A DNA stretch of 41,764 nt from Lysobacter sp. yr284 (GCF_900107375.1 NZ_FNPT01000007.1:164180-205943), one strand, 5' to 3'. Counted from the first letter of the stretch, positions 1 through 10,400 are shown. A program made the numbers and translations. The notes: generated by a model from the letters alone, not told the origin.

Positions 1-95
1 GTAGGAGCGGCGCAAGCCGCGACCGCGGCAACCCAACTACGACGAAACCCTCGGCGCAGCTGCATTGCCGCAGTCGCGACTCGCGTCGCTCCTAC
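1..95. repeat. Dispersed palindromic repeat, GTAGGAGC family
   Basis: The element opens with GTAGGAGCGGCGCAAGCCGC and closes with the imperfect reverse complement ending GTCGCTCCTAC, so the transcript could fold into a long hairpin. Relatives lie at 22674-22810, 36813-36902 and 41684-41764. It sits just downstream of the mnmG stop and could help end that transcript. The left edge may continue outside the window. Confidence 0.8.
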
Positions 96-153
96 ACTCG
101 CAATCGCCGCATCGATGCGTCCGGCGAGAACGCCGGCCGCCGCCCTGCCCCGC

Positions 154-2043
<1,890 letters not shown>

Positions 2044-2082
2044 GGGCGTGGGGTTCGGGATGCGAAGAGCCGGGCCGCCGGC

Positions 2083-2106
2083 GAGGGCGAGGGCGAGGGC
2101 GAGGGC
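2083..2106. repeat. Four tandem GAGGGC hexamers upstream of mnmG
   Basis: Four perfect copies of GAGGGC lie 40-63 bases upstream of the mnmG start codon, so they fall in its promoter or 5' untranslated region (reading GCCCTC on the coding strand). Short arrays like this can change copy number by slippage, which makes this a possible expression-tuning site. That role is inference. Confidence 0.6.
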
Positions 2107-2195
2107 GCCATTTTCGCACGCTCGGGCCGGGCGGGCTTTCGGTTCGGCGTCGCTAGCGCGGCGACGAATCCCGGGTCCCGGATCCCACTACGAAC

Positions 2196-2213
2196 TTGGC
2201 ACAGTTCATGCTT
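2196..2213 (+). promoter_or_regulatory. Sigma-54-type (-24/-12) promoter
   Basis: The sequence TTGGCACAGTTCATGCTT matches the RpoN consensus (TGGCACR-N4-TTGCW). The invariant GG is at 2198-2199 and the GC at 2210-2211, at the required 12-base offset. The one clear departure is A instead of T in the -12 element. It faces right, away from mnmG, and predicts transcription starting near 2223. No upstream activator site was recognised. Confidence 0.6.
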
Positions 2214-2222
2214 GAGATATCC

Positions 2223-2337
2223 ATGCACCTTGCGGGGCAGGCGCTAGACGCCGGCTGGAATTGGAACAGGGGCTGGCCAAGCGCTCGCGGGGGAAGCCGG
2301 GGGCCGAATGTCGGGGGACATTCGGCCCCTTTTTATT
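2223..2337 (+). ncRNA. Candidate sigma-54-dependent small RNA, about 115 nt
   Basis: No credible reading frame lies between the sigma-54-type promoter and a textbook intrinsic terminator, so the expected product is a short RNA. It would fold into a small hairpin (GGCG-CTAGA-CGCC, 2240-2252), a less structured stretch with GGA trinucleotides (TGGAATTGGAACAGG, then GGGGGA), and the terminator stem. Repeated GGA motifs are typical of RNAs that bind CsrA/RsmA, but GGA is common in such a GC-rich genome, so that role is speculation. A leader for a downstream gene is unlikely, because the next gene is on the other strand. Confidence 0.5.
2300..2337 (+). terminator. Strong intrinsic terminator
   Basis: A perfect 13-bp stem (GGGGCCGAATGTC, 2300-2312, pairing with 2317-2329) has a GGGG tetraloop and is followed by TTTTTATT on the plus strand. 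No protein gene on the plus strand precedes it in the window, so it must serve a non-coding transcript or be an orphan. Confidence 0.9.
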
Positions 2338-2444
2338 GCCTGTCGTTCAGGCCCGGCTTGCCTGGGCCGGCCCATGCGGGGCCATGCGGGGCCATCGCCC
2401 CGGCCGCATCGCCCCTGCGGGGCCTTCGATGCAACCCATTGATC

Positions 2445-2478
2445 CAAAAAGAAAAGCGCGCGTAGATACGCGCGCTTT
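2445..2478 (-). terminator. Intrinsic terminator on the minus strand
   Basis: A perfect 10-bp stem (AAAGCGCGCG at 2453-2462 with 2469-2478, loop of six) is followed on the minus strand by TTTTCTTTTTGG. It points toward the plus-strand terminator at 2300-2337, so the two transcripts converge on a gene-free gap. Confidence 0.85.
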
Positions 2479-2590
2479 CCGGTCGCGCCCGCGATGCGGG
2501 GCGGAATGGGCGCCGACGCCTGACGGGGACGGAACAGGGGGGATCCGTGATTCCTCGCCAGGCGCCGACATAGAAACCTGTCCTTACCGA
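2445..2590 (-). ncRNA. Candidate structured small RNA with a C-rich loop
   Basis: Upstream of the minus-strand terminator, the RNA could form a 10-bp stem (2557-2566 with 2515-2524, two G-U pairs). This encloses a 5-bp hairpin (2544-2548 with 2529-2533) whose 10-base loop carries six consecutive C residues. C-rich loops are the pairing element of Xanthomonas small RNAs such as sX13, which target G-rich ribosome-binding regions. No similarity to sX13 itself is claimed. The 5' end is a guess, because no convincing promoter was resolved. It could instead be a long 3' tail of the lipoprotein gene at 2766-3305. Confidence 0.35.
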
Positions 2591-2680
2591 AAACGTCCAA
2601 ATACGACGTAAGCGGTCAGTAGCGGTAGATTGCTGTCACTTCGTCAGGAACGCAAGTGCGCGCGGTTCCAGTTCCAAGCA

Positions 2681-2704
2681 AACAGGGGCCCGAAGGCCCC
2701 TGTT
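2681..2704 (-). terminator. Hairpin terminator after the Tyr-rich lipoprotein gene
   Basis: AACAGGGGCC at 2681-2690 pairs perfectly with 2695-2704 across a four-base loop (TTCG on the minus strand), about 60 bases past the stop codon at 2766. The minus-strand tail is TTTGCTTG, a weak U tract, so termination may be partial. Confidence 0.6.
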
Positions 2705-2765
2705 GGTGTCATGAACGGTCGTAATCGGCCGATAGTCGGTGTCCGCCCTGTTCAGCGGAGCCGGA

Positions 2766-3305
2766 TCAGCGCTCCACGTCGCGCCAGGCGCGGCCGCCGT
2801 CGCGGCGTACCGACGGCGTGGACGGCGCGCGCGGGGCCATCTGCGGCCGAGCCATCTGCGGGCGGACCTGCGGCGTGGCGCCCGGATTGTTGTTGCGCGG
2901 GCCCCAGGCGCCGCCGCCGACCGGGCGGGTGTCGCGCCACGGCAGGCCGCCGTCGCCGCGGTTGGGCGGGTTGTTGCTCGTCGGCGGGTTCGGCCGGTTG
3001 GGCCGGTGCGGGCGGTTGGGGTAGTAGTGGCGCGGATAGCCGTAGTAGTACGGATTGCCGTAATAGCCGTAGTACGGGCTGCCGTAGTAGCCGCCGTTGC
3101 GGAAACGGTAGGACTCGCCGTACGGGTAATAGCCGTAGCCCGGCCCGTAATAGCCGCCGCCGTAGCCGCCGTAGTAGTTGTAGTCCACGCTCGGCCGGCC
3201 GTAGTAATACGTGCCCGGACCGCCGCCGCCGCGGACGGCGTAGTCGGAGACGCAGCCGGCCAGCAGGCCGGCTGCAAGAAGCGGAATCATCAGTTTGCGG
3301 ATCAT
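2766..3305 (-). CDS. Tyr/Gly/Asn-rich putative lipoprotein
   Basis: The 179-residue product begins MIRKLMIPLLAAGLLAGC, a type II signal peptide with lipobox LAGC and Cys18 as the lipidation site. Residues after it are dominated by Tyr, Gly, Asn and Pro in irregular repeats (YYGGYGGGYYGPGYGYYPYG and similar). A Pro/Asn/Arg-rich section follows, then a C-terminal segment ending DGGRAWRDVER. The start at 3305 was chosen because the signal peptide begins there and a GGGGGG ribosome-binding stretch lies just upstream; a longer frame to 3431 adds 42 residues with no family features. The protein is probably an envelope-anchored, disordered or adhesive lipoprotein. No named family was recognised. A second small lipoprotein gene lies 82 bases upstream on the same strand and may be cotranscribed. 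Confidence 0.75.
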   Translation of the reverse strand: MIRKLMIPLLAAGLLAGCVSDYAVRGGGGPGTYYYGRPSVDYNYYGGYGGGYYGPGYGYYPYGESYRFRNGGYYGSPYYGYYGNPYYYGYPRHYYPNRPHRPNRPNPPTSNNPPNRGDGGLPWRDTRPVGGGAWGPRNNNPGATPQVRPQMARPQMAPRAPSTPSVRRDGGRAWRDVER

Positions 3306-3387
3306 GGCAGACCCCCCGGTTAGGGTTTCAGATTCTGCCTGAAGCATTGAACTCGGGCTTAACTCGCCCGACCCGCAAATGTCAGGT

Positions 3388-3543
3388 TCAGGCCGCCACG
3401 GCCGGCGCCGCGGGCTGGTCCAGCTCGACATGGGGCGCCGGCTGCGGGTGGTCGGCGGTGGGATTCATGACCGGCGGGGGATAGCAGCCGGTGAGCAAGG
3501 TCAGGACCAGGCTTGCAGCCAGGCAGAGCGAGAGTTTGCGCAT
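3388..3543 (-). CDS. Small putative lipoprotein, 51 aa
   Basis: The short frame encodes MRKLSLCLAASLVLTLLTGC, a clear type II signal peptide with lipobox LTGC and Cys20. About 30 mature residues rich in Pro, Ala and His follow, starting YPPPVMNPTADHPQPAP. The ATG at 3541-3543 is preceded by AGGGGA at good spacing, and this start puts the signal peptide at the N terminus; a longer frame to 3636 does not. The size and make-up fit the many tiny envelope lipoproteins of proteobacteria, and no function can be assigned. It is on the same strand as the Tyr-rich lipoprotein and could share its promoter. Confidence 0.65.
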   Translation of the reverse strand: MRKLSLCLAASLVLTLLTGCYPPPVMNPTADHPQPAPHVELDQPAAPAVAA

Positions 3544-3963
3544 GGAACATCCCCTGTAGTGGGCGCCGACGCGGGGCGTCGCGGGTCGTGGTGGTCCGGA
3601 TGCGCGGGCGCGTCCGGGGTGGCGAGGAGCCAACATGGCCTATCGACCCGCGAATGACCAGCCGGCGCGACCCATCGGCGCTCGCCGCCCGGCACGCGTC
3701 CGATGCGCCATCGCCCATTGCGCGACCGGCACTCCTGCGGGTCTTCCTTAAACTATCGGCGAAGAACGGCGCGATTGCGGTACGGGTTCACAAATCGTTG
3801 CCTGCTGCGACAGCCGGACATGCACCGCGCCTGACTTTGGGGGATTGCGCCGGACCGCACCGTCGCGGGAACCTTCCCGGATGCGTCCGGTCGCACCAGT
3901 ACCGGCCGCGACCGTCCGTGCTGCGGCCGCGACGGCGTCTCTCTACTTCCCGGCCGGTACTCG
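3544..3963. other. Divergent intergenic region without a recognisable gene
   Basis: These 420 bases separate the two minus-strand lipoprotein genes from the plus-strand exporter operon, so they should hold promoters for both. No clear sigma-70 or sigma-54 promoter, repeat or small gene could be identified. Confidence 0.5.
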
Positions 3964-4621
<658 letters not shown>

Positions 4622-4650
<29 letters not shown>

Positions 4651-5632
4651 GCGCATGGCGACGCATGCGATCGCGATCGCCGCGGCCTGGGCGCTGCTGG
4701 CGCCGGCCGCCGGCGCGGTGGTGCTGACCGGCGAGGTGCGCTCGGCCGGCGCGCAGCAGATCTACACGCCGCAGGCCAACACCGCGCCGGTGTCGATCCG
4801 CTACTTCGTGCCCGAGGGCCAGGCGGTGAAGGCCGGCGAGGTGGTGCTGCGCATCGATCCGGGCCAGGCCGGCACCCAGATTCCCGAGCTCGACGCCAAG
4901 ATCGAACAGGCGCGGGCCAAGTCGGCCAAGGAACTGGCCGAACTCGAAGTCAAGGCGGTCGATGCCGAAGTCGCGCTCGCCGACGCCGATGCCGCGCTGG
5001 CCACGGCCAAGGTCGAGGCGGCGATCCCGCGCGGGCTGATCTCGCAGCTGGACTACGACCGCCACCAGGGCGACCTGGACAAGACCGTGCGCGAACAGCG
5101 GCTCAAGCGCGAACAGCTCGACGCCGCGCGCGCCGCGGTCGCGCGCCGGCGCCAGGACGGCGAGCTGGAAACGCGCAAGCTCGGCGTGCAGCGCGATTAC
5201 TACGCCGCGCTGCTGCGCCAGTCGGAAGTGCGCGCCGAGCGCGACGGCATCGTCCTGCACGGGTTCAACAACAACTGGATCGGCGGGCGCATCGACGAAG
5301 GCAGCTCGACCATGCCCGGCAGCAAGGCCGGCGAGGTGGTCGGCAGCGGCGGCGCGATGCAGGTGCGGGCGTGGGCGCTGGAGCCCGACCGTCCCGGCTT
5401 GCGCGTCGGCCAGGACGTGCGGCTGAGCTTCGATGCGTTGCCGCGGCGCGAGCTGCGCGGACGCGTCGCCGCGATCGCCGGCGCGCCGGACCGCAAGTCG
5501 GAGTGGGGCGAGGGCCGCTACTTCGCCATCGACATCGACCTGCCGGCCGGCCACGGCCTGGCGCTGCTGCCCGGCATGAGCGTGCGGGTGACCGCGCCGG
5601 CCGCCGCCGCGGGCGCGGGAGCGGGGCGATGA
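4622..5632 (+). CDS. HlyD-like periplasmic adaptor, first of three
   Basis: This is a 336-residue periplasmic adaptor. An N-terminal signal or anchor (hydrophobic AIAIAAAWALLAPAAGA, residues 15-31) is followed by the first half of a lipoyl/barrel-sandwich domain (VPEGQAVKAGEVVLRIDPGQ, about 60-80). A charged coiled coil spans roughly 85-190 (DAKIEQARAKSAKELAELEV onward). The second half-lipoyl follows (RAERDGIVL), then a beta-barrel region (LRVGQDVRLSFDA). The ATG at 4622 is preferred because AAGG lies 8-11 bases before it; in-frame ATGs at 4634 and 4655 are alternatives. The stop overlaps the next start as ATGA. Such adaptors normally link an inner-membrane pump to an outer-membrane channel, but no channel gene is in this operon. 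Confidence 0.85.
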
Positions 5633-6615
5633 GCCGGCTCGTGCGCCTGGCCGCCGCGCTCGCCCTGGCCACGGCCTGCGCCGCCGCCGTCGCCGCGCCG
5701 CTGCGCGTGGACGGCGAGGTCTACGCGCGCCGGTCCTCGCCGCTGATGCCGCCGAACGTGGAACGGATGTGGCAGTTCGCGATCACCCAGCTCGCGCCCG
5801 ACGGCGCGCCGGTCAAGCGCGGCCAGACCGTGATCAGCTTCGACAGCAGCGACGTGATCAAGCAGCTCACCGAGAAGCGCAGCCAGCTCAAGGAAAAGCA
5901 GAGCGAACTGGAGAAGCTCGACCTGGAACTGGCCGAGCGCGAACGCACCGAGCGCTTGGCCACGGCCGAGGCGCTGGCGGCGCTGGAGAAGGCCAAGCGC
6001 AAGACCGAGCAGCCGGCCGAACTGATCGCCGGCATCGAGTACCGCAAGCTGGTGGTCGCGCGCCAGCAGGCCGAACGCAAGATGGAACTGGCGCGCAAGC
6101 GCGAGGTGCTGTCGGCCGAACAGCGCCGCCAGGAACGGCGTCTGCTGGCGGCCGAGCGCGATCAGTTGCAGGCCGACGTGGACCGCCTGCAGCGTTCGCA
6201 GAAAGCGCTCGACGTGGTCGCCCCGCGCGACGGGCTGATGATGCACCGGAGCAATTTCGAGGGCGAAAAATTCGACGTCGGCTCGCAGGTCTGGGTCGGC
6301 CAGACCGTGGCCGAGATTCCCGACATGGCCACGCTCGCGGTGCGCGCGGAACTGGCCGAGCGCGAGCTGTCGCAGGTGCGGGTCGGCGCGCCGGTGCGGA
6401 TCGTGGTCGAGGGCGGCGCCGGACGCGCGTTGCGCGGCAAGGTCGCCTCGGTCGGGCGCGCGGTGCGCAGCAAGTCGCAAGTGCAGCCAGTGCCGGTGCT
6501 GGACCTGGACGTGCAGCTCGACGACGCGCATGCGCCGTTGCGGCCGGGGCAGGCGGTGCGGGTGGAGATTTCGGCCGCCGCCACGCCGCCGGCGAGCGCG
6601 GGAGCGGGCCGATGA
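5629..6615 (+). CDS. HlyD-like periplasmic adaptor, second of three
   Basis: The 328-residue product starts with a cleavable signal peptide (MSRLVRLAAALALATACAAA..., probable cut after AVAA near residue 23). It then has a half-lipoyl segment with APDGAPVKRGQTVISFDSSD and a long, highly charged coiled coil (about 70-185, rich in Glu, Lys and Arg). The returning half-lipoyl (VVAPRDGLMMHRSNFEGEKFD) and a beta-barrel with a barrel-end motif (VRVGAPVRIVVEG, LRPGQAVRVEIS) follow. The start is the ATG overlapping the preceding stop. It resembles the neighbouring adaptors in layout but is clearly diverged from them in sequence, so the three are not a recent tandem duplication. Confidence 0.85.
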   Translation: MSRLVRLAAALALATACAAAVAAPLRVDGEVYARRSSPLMPPNVERMWQFAITQLAPDGAPVKRGQTVISFDSSDVIKQLTEKRSQLKEKQSELEKLDLELAERERTERLATAEALAALEKAKRKTEQPAELIAGIEYRKLVVARQQAERKMELARKREVLSAEQRRQERRLLAAERDQLQADVDRLQRSQKALDVVAPRDGLMMHRSNFEGEKFDVGSQVWVGQTVAEIPDMATLAVRAELAERELSQVRVGAPVRIVVEGGAGRALRGKVASVGRAVRSKSQVQPVPVLDLDVQLDDAHAPLRPGQAVRVEISAAATPPASAGAGR

Positions 6616-7919
6616 GCCGGCATACGAAGATCGCGGCCGCGACACTGGCCGCCTGCGTGTTGGCGCTTGGCGCGTGCTCGGACCAGATCGCCCCGGCGGC
6701 CACCGAAACCGTCGCCGCCGCGCCGCTGCGCCTGAGCGTGCGCGGCGAAGGCGAGCTGAAGTCGGCCAAGGCCACCCCGCTCAACGTGCCCGGCCGCAAC
6801 TGGGCCGCGCGCCAGGTCGAGTGGATGCTGGCCGAAGGCAGCGCGGTCAAGAAGGGCGACCTGATCGCGCGCTTCTCCGCCGACCAGGGCAAGCAGGAGC
6901 TGGCGCAGACCCTGATCGACCTGCAGCGCAACCAGCTCGCGCGCGCGGCCAAGCAGGGCGACCTGGACACCGCGCAGAGCAAGGTCGGCGTCGACCTGGC
7001 CCAGGTCGCGGTGCAGCTGGCCATCGCCGAGCGCTACGCCAGCGCGGACCTGAGCACGATGGCGCGCAACGAGGTGCTCGACGCGGTCCAGGACCGCAGC
7101 TTCCTCAGCGAGAAGCAGGACATCCTGCAGTGGCAGCGCAGCCAGTCCGGCGTGCGCGGCAACGCCGAGCTGGCGGTGCTCGACGCCCAGCGCGCCACCT
7201 ACGACATCGCCGCCAAGGCCCGCCAGTCCGACCTGGACGCGCTGGAACTGCGCGCGCCCAACGACGGCGTGCTGATGCTGGCGAGCAACTGGCAGGGCGA
7301 CAAGCCTGCGCTCGGCGCGACCCTGCGCGCCGGCTTCGACTACGGCAGCCTGCCCGATGCCTCGGCGATGGAACTGGAATTGAACCTGCCGCAGATCGAG
7401 ACCCAGGGCATCCAGGTCGGCAACGCGGTGGAGATGTTCCCGGTCGGCCGGCCCGAACAGAAGATCCTCAGCAAGCTGTCGTGGGTCGCCAGCGCGGCCA
7501 AGGTGCGCAACCAGCAGAGTCCGGTGAAGTACTTGAGCATGAAGGCGCCGATCCCGGCCGAGGCGATCGCGCGCTACAAGCTGGTGCCGGGCCAGCAGCT
7601 GGAGGCGAGGGTGCTGTTGCTGGATGCGCCGAAGGTGATCAGCGTGGCCAACGTCGCCATCGACAGCGACGAAGGCCGCGACTATGTGCGGGTGAGCGAC
7701 GGCGGCCAGTTCCGCCGCCGCGAGGTCAAGCTCGGCGTGCGCGGGCCGGCGCGTTCGCAGGTGCTCTCGGGCCTGCGCGAGGGCGAGCAGGTGCTGCTGG
7801 CCGAGGCCGGCGCGATCGACGCGCCCACCGCCAAGGCCGAGGACGCGGCCAAGCAAGCCGCGGCCGAACAGGAAAAAACCCAGGACAAGCCGCAAGCGGC
7901 CAAGGCGGTGCGCCCGTGA
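6612..7919 (+). CDS. HlyD/MacA-like periplasmic adaptor lipoprotein, third of three
   Basis: The 435-residue product begins with a lipoprotein signal (LALGAC, Cys22), which sets it apart from the two preceding adaptors. It has the half-lipoyl segment MLAEGSAVKKGDLIARFSAD, a coiled coil of about 100 residues and the returning segment LRAPNDGVLMLASNWQGDK. Beta-barrel and membrane-proximal domains (LVPGQQLEARVLLLD, VKLGVRGPARSQVLSGLREG) follow, then an Ala/Lys/Glu-rich tail. The membrane-proximal domain makes it the most MacA-like of the three. Start and stop overlap the neighbours by four bases each. The lipid anchor suggests it sits at a membrane surface while the other two may be soluble or only loosely held. 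Confidence 0.85.
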   Translation: MSRHTKIAAATLAACVLALGACSDQIAPAATETVAAAPLRLSVRGEGELKSAKATPLNVPGRNWAARQVEWMLAEGSAVKKGDLIARFSADQGKQELAQTLIDLQRNQLARAAKQGDLDTAQSKVGVDLAQVAVQLAIAERYASADLSTMARNEVLDAVQDRSFLSEKQDILQWQRSQSGVRGNAELAVLDAQRATYDIAAKARQSDLDALELRAPNDGVLMLASNWQGDKPALGATLRAGFDYGSLPDASAMELELNLPQIETQGIQVGNAVEMFPVGRPEQKILSKLSWVASAAKVRNQQSPVKYLSMKAPIPAEAIARYKLVPGQQLEARVLLLDAPKVISVANVAIDSDEGRDYVRVSDGGQFRRREVKLGVRGPARSQVLSGLREGEQVLLAEAGAIDAPTAKAEDAAKQAAAEQEKTQDKPQAAKAVRP

Positions 7920-9172
7920 GCCGCGCGCTGGCGTGGCTGCCGTCGATCTGGCGCGAAGCGGTCGAGGAACTGTGGCGGCGCCGGCTGCGCACCCTGCTGA
8001 CCTTGCTCGGCCTGATCTTCGGCGTCGGCGCGATCGTGGCGATGCAGGCGGTGGGCGAGGGCAGCCGGCGCGAGGCGCTGCGCCTGGTCGAGAGCCTGGG
8101 CCTGAACAACCTGATCGTCGAGGCCAAGGTGCAGCAGGACGAGAACAGCCTGCGCGAGATCCGCGCGCGCAGCCTCGGCCTGAGCCTGGCCGACGCCGAC
8201 GCGGCGCTGGCGGTGGTTCCCGGCGCGCAGCGCTACGCCGCCGAGAAACCCATCCGCACCCACTCGGTGTTCAGCGACGACGGCCGCAGCGACGCCCAGG
8301 CCAGCGGCGTCAGCCCGGACTATTTCGAACTCTCCTCGCTGCGCGTGGCCAAGGGCCGCGCGCTGACCGCGCAGGACGACCGCGCGCTGGCGGCGGTGGC
8401 GGTGCTCGGCCACCAGGCCGCCGCCGACCTGTTTCCCGGCGGCGCCGATCCGCTCGGCCGCTATCTCAAGGTCAACCACGTGTGGCTGCAGGTGGTCGGC
8501 GTGCTCGCCGACCGCGACCTCAGCAAGGACCAGTTCGAGGGCGTGCAGCTGGGCCTGGAGAGCAACCGCGTGTACGTGCCGCTGGCCAGCGCGCGGGCGC
8601 GGTTCAAGTTCAATCCGCAGGAGGACGAGGTCGACCGCTTCCTGCTGCGCCTGGGCGACCCCTCGCAGCTGGCGCAGGGCGCGCGGGTGCTGTCGACCGT
8701 GCTCGGCCAGCGCCACGCCGGCAGCGCCGACTTCCGCCTGGTGGTGCCGCAGCAGTTGTTCCAGCAGCACCAGAAGACCCAGCGCATCTTCCGCGTGGTG
8801 ATGGGCGCGATCGCCGGCGTGAGCCTGCTGGTCGGCGGCATCGGCATCATGAACATCATGCTCGCCAACGTGCTGGAGCGGCGCCGCGAGATCGGCCTGC
8901 TGCGCGCGCTCGGCGCGCGCCGGCGCGACGTGGTCGCGCAGTTCCTGCGCGAGGCCACGGTGATCTGCGTCACCGGCGCGGCGCTGGGGCTGCTGTTCGG
9001 GGTGTTGCTGGCCTATTTGATCGCCGCCTTCGCCGGCTGGCAGGTGGCGTGGGCGCCGATCCCGGTGCTGCTGTCGGCGACGTTCTGCGCGGCGGTCGGG
9101 CTGGCGTTCGGGGTGTACCCGGCGCGGCAGGCGGCGCGGCTGGATCCGATCGCGGCGTTGCGGCACGACTGA
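7916..9172 (+). CDS. MacB-like ABC transporter permease (FtsX domain)
   Basis: This is the 418-residue inner-membrane permease of the exporter. Its N terminus carries the first membrane helix (TLLTLLGLIFGVGAIVAMQAVGEG). A large periplasmic MacB-type domain follows (roughly 50-285), then three C-terminal helices in an FtsX domain (from VVMGAIAGVSLLVGGIGIMNI, with MLANVLERRREIGLLRALGARRRD), ending with the family signature PARQAARLDPIAALRHD. No ATPase domain is fused to it; that is supplied by the gene at 3964. The start is a GTG overlapping the preceding stop (GTGA), chosen because it leads straight into SRALAWLPSIWREAVEELWRR. Four transmembrane helices and the length match MacB permease halves. 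Confidence 0.92.
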   Translation: MSRALAWLPSIWREAVEELWRRRLRTLLTLLGLIFGVGAIVAMQAVGEGSRREALRLVESLGLNNLIVEAKVQQDENSLREIRARSLGLSLADADAALAVVPGAQRYAAEKPIRTHSVFSDDGRSDAQASGVSPDYFELSSLRVAKGRALTAQDDRALAAVAVLGHQAAADLFPGGADPLGRYLKVNHVWLQVVGVLADRDLSKDQFEGVQLGLESNRVYVPLASARARFKFNPQEDEVDRFLLRLGDPSQLAQGARVLSTVLGQRHAGSADFRLVVPQQLFQQHQKTQRIFRVVMGAIAGVSLLVGGIGIMNIMLANVLERRREIGLLRALGARRRDVVAQFLREATVICVTGAALGLLFGVLLAYLIAAFAGWQVAWAPIPVLLSATFCAAVGLAFGVYPARQAARLDPIAALRHD

Positions 9173-9336
9173 GCGGGCAAGACCCGGCGCAGCGGAACAA
9201 GGAACGGGGCCGGCACCGCGCCGGCTCGGGGGCCGGGCGCCGCGATGCCGCGTCCGCGCACGGCGGCAGCCGGCGTCCGTCGCGCGACCGCCGCGGCCCA
9301 ATCCCGCTTTCGCGACCCCTACGCTACGCTTGCGCC

Positions 9337-10329
9337 ATGAACGCCCAAACCTCCCCGACTCCCGACGCCGCTCCCGGCTACACCGACGTCCTCGCCGCCG
9401 CCGCGCGCATCGCGCCGCATGCGCACGCCACCCCGGTGCTGACCTCGCGCGCGATCGACGAACTGGCCGGCTGCCGGCTCTACTTCAAGTGCGAGAACCT
9501 GCAGCGCGGCGGCGCGTTCAAGTTCCGCGGCGCGTGCAATGCGGTGTTCTCGCTCAGCGACGAGGACGCCGCGCGCGGCATCGTCACCCAGAGCTCGGGC
9601 AACCACGGCGGCGCGCTGGCGCTGGCCGCGCGCCTGCGCGGCGCCCACGCCACCGTGGTCGCGCCGCACGACACGCCCAAGGTCAAGCTCGCCGCGATCC
9701 GCGCCTACGGCGCCGACATCGTGTTCTGCGAACCCGGCCAGGCCTCGCGCGACGAGGTCACCGCGCAGGTGCTGGCGCGCACCGGCGGGGTGCTGGTGCA
9801 CCCGTTCAACGACCCGCGGGTGATCGCCGGCCAGGGCACCGCGACGCTGGAGCTGATGGCCGCCGCGCCGGGACTGGACGCGGTGATCGCACCGGTCAGC
9901 GGCGGCGGCCTGCTCTCGGGCACCGCCATCGCCGCGCAGGGCGCCGACCCGGCCATCGCCGTCTACGGCGCCGAACCGCTCGGCGCGCGCGACGCCCACG
10001 ACTCGCTGGCGCAAGGCCGCCGCATCACCGGCCGCGTCGCCGACACCGTCTGCGACGGCCTGCGCGCGGAGCTGGGCACGCTCACCTTCCCTATCCTTCG
10101 CTCACGCGTGCGCGAGGTGCTGCTGGTCGACGATGCGCAGGCGATCGCGGCGATGCGGCTGATCTGGGAACGCATGAAGCTGGTGGTCGAACCGTCCGCC
10201 GCGGTGCCGCTGGCGGCGGTGCTGGCCAATCGCGACGCATTCGCGAATGCGAACGTGGGCCTGATCGTCTCCGGCGGCAACGTGGACCTCGATCTGGCCG
10301 CGCAATGGTTCGCCGCGAAGCCGTCGTGA
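9337..10329 (+). CDS. PLP-dependent serine/threonine dehydratase or serine racemase
   Basis: This 330-residue fold-type II PLP enzyme probably deaminates L-serine, L-threonine or 3-hydroxyaspartate, or racemises serine. The PLP Schiff-base lysine is Lys62 in GGAFKFRGACN. The SSGNHGGALAL loop, the glycine-rich phosphate loop (PVSGGGLLSG) and the C-terminal SGGNVD motif are all present. There is no C-terminal ACT regulatory domain, so it is the short catabolic type rather than biosynthetic IlvA. The motif wording is close to eukaryote-type serine racemase and 3-hydroxyaspartate ammonia-lyase. The start ATG at 9337 has no obvious ribosome-binding site. The gene stands alone, 164 bases after the exporter operon. 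Confidence 0.88.
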   Translation: MNAQTSPTPDAAPGYTDVLAAAARIAPHAHATPVLTSRAIDELAGCRLYFKCENLQRGGAFKFRGACNAVFSLSDEDAARGIVTQSSGNHGGALALAARLRGAHATVVAPHDTPKVKLAAIRAYGADIVFCEPGQASRDEVTAQVLARTGGVLVHPFNDPRVIAGQGTATLELMAAAPGLDAVIAPVSGGGLLSGTAIAAQGADPAIAVYGAEPLGARDAHDSLAQGRRITGRVADTVCDGLRAELGTLTFPILRSRVREVLLVDDAQAIAAMRLIWERMKLVVEPSAAVPLAAVLANRDAFANANVGLIVSGGNVDLDLAAQWFAAKPS

Positions 10330-10400
10330 CCGGTTGCGGATTCGGTTCGCGTTTGTTATGCGGCATGCGTTGAGGCGAGGCGCACGGGCCGCATAAAACG

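Noticed and set aside
2347-2571. Minus-strand frame of 74 codons with a ribosome-binding-like AAGGACAGG upstream
   Set aside because: A strong intrinsic terminator (2445-2478) lies inside the frame, and the translated sequence is low-complexity Arg/Pro/Gly typical of spurious frames. A non-coding RNA fits better.
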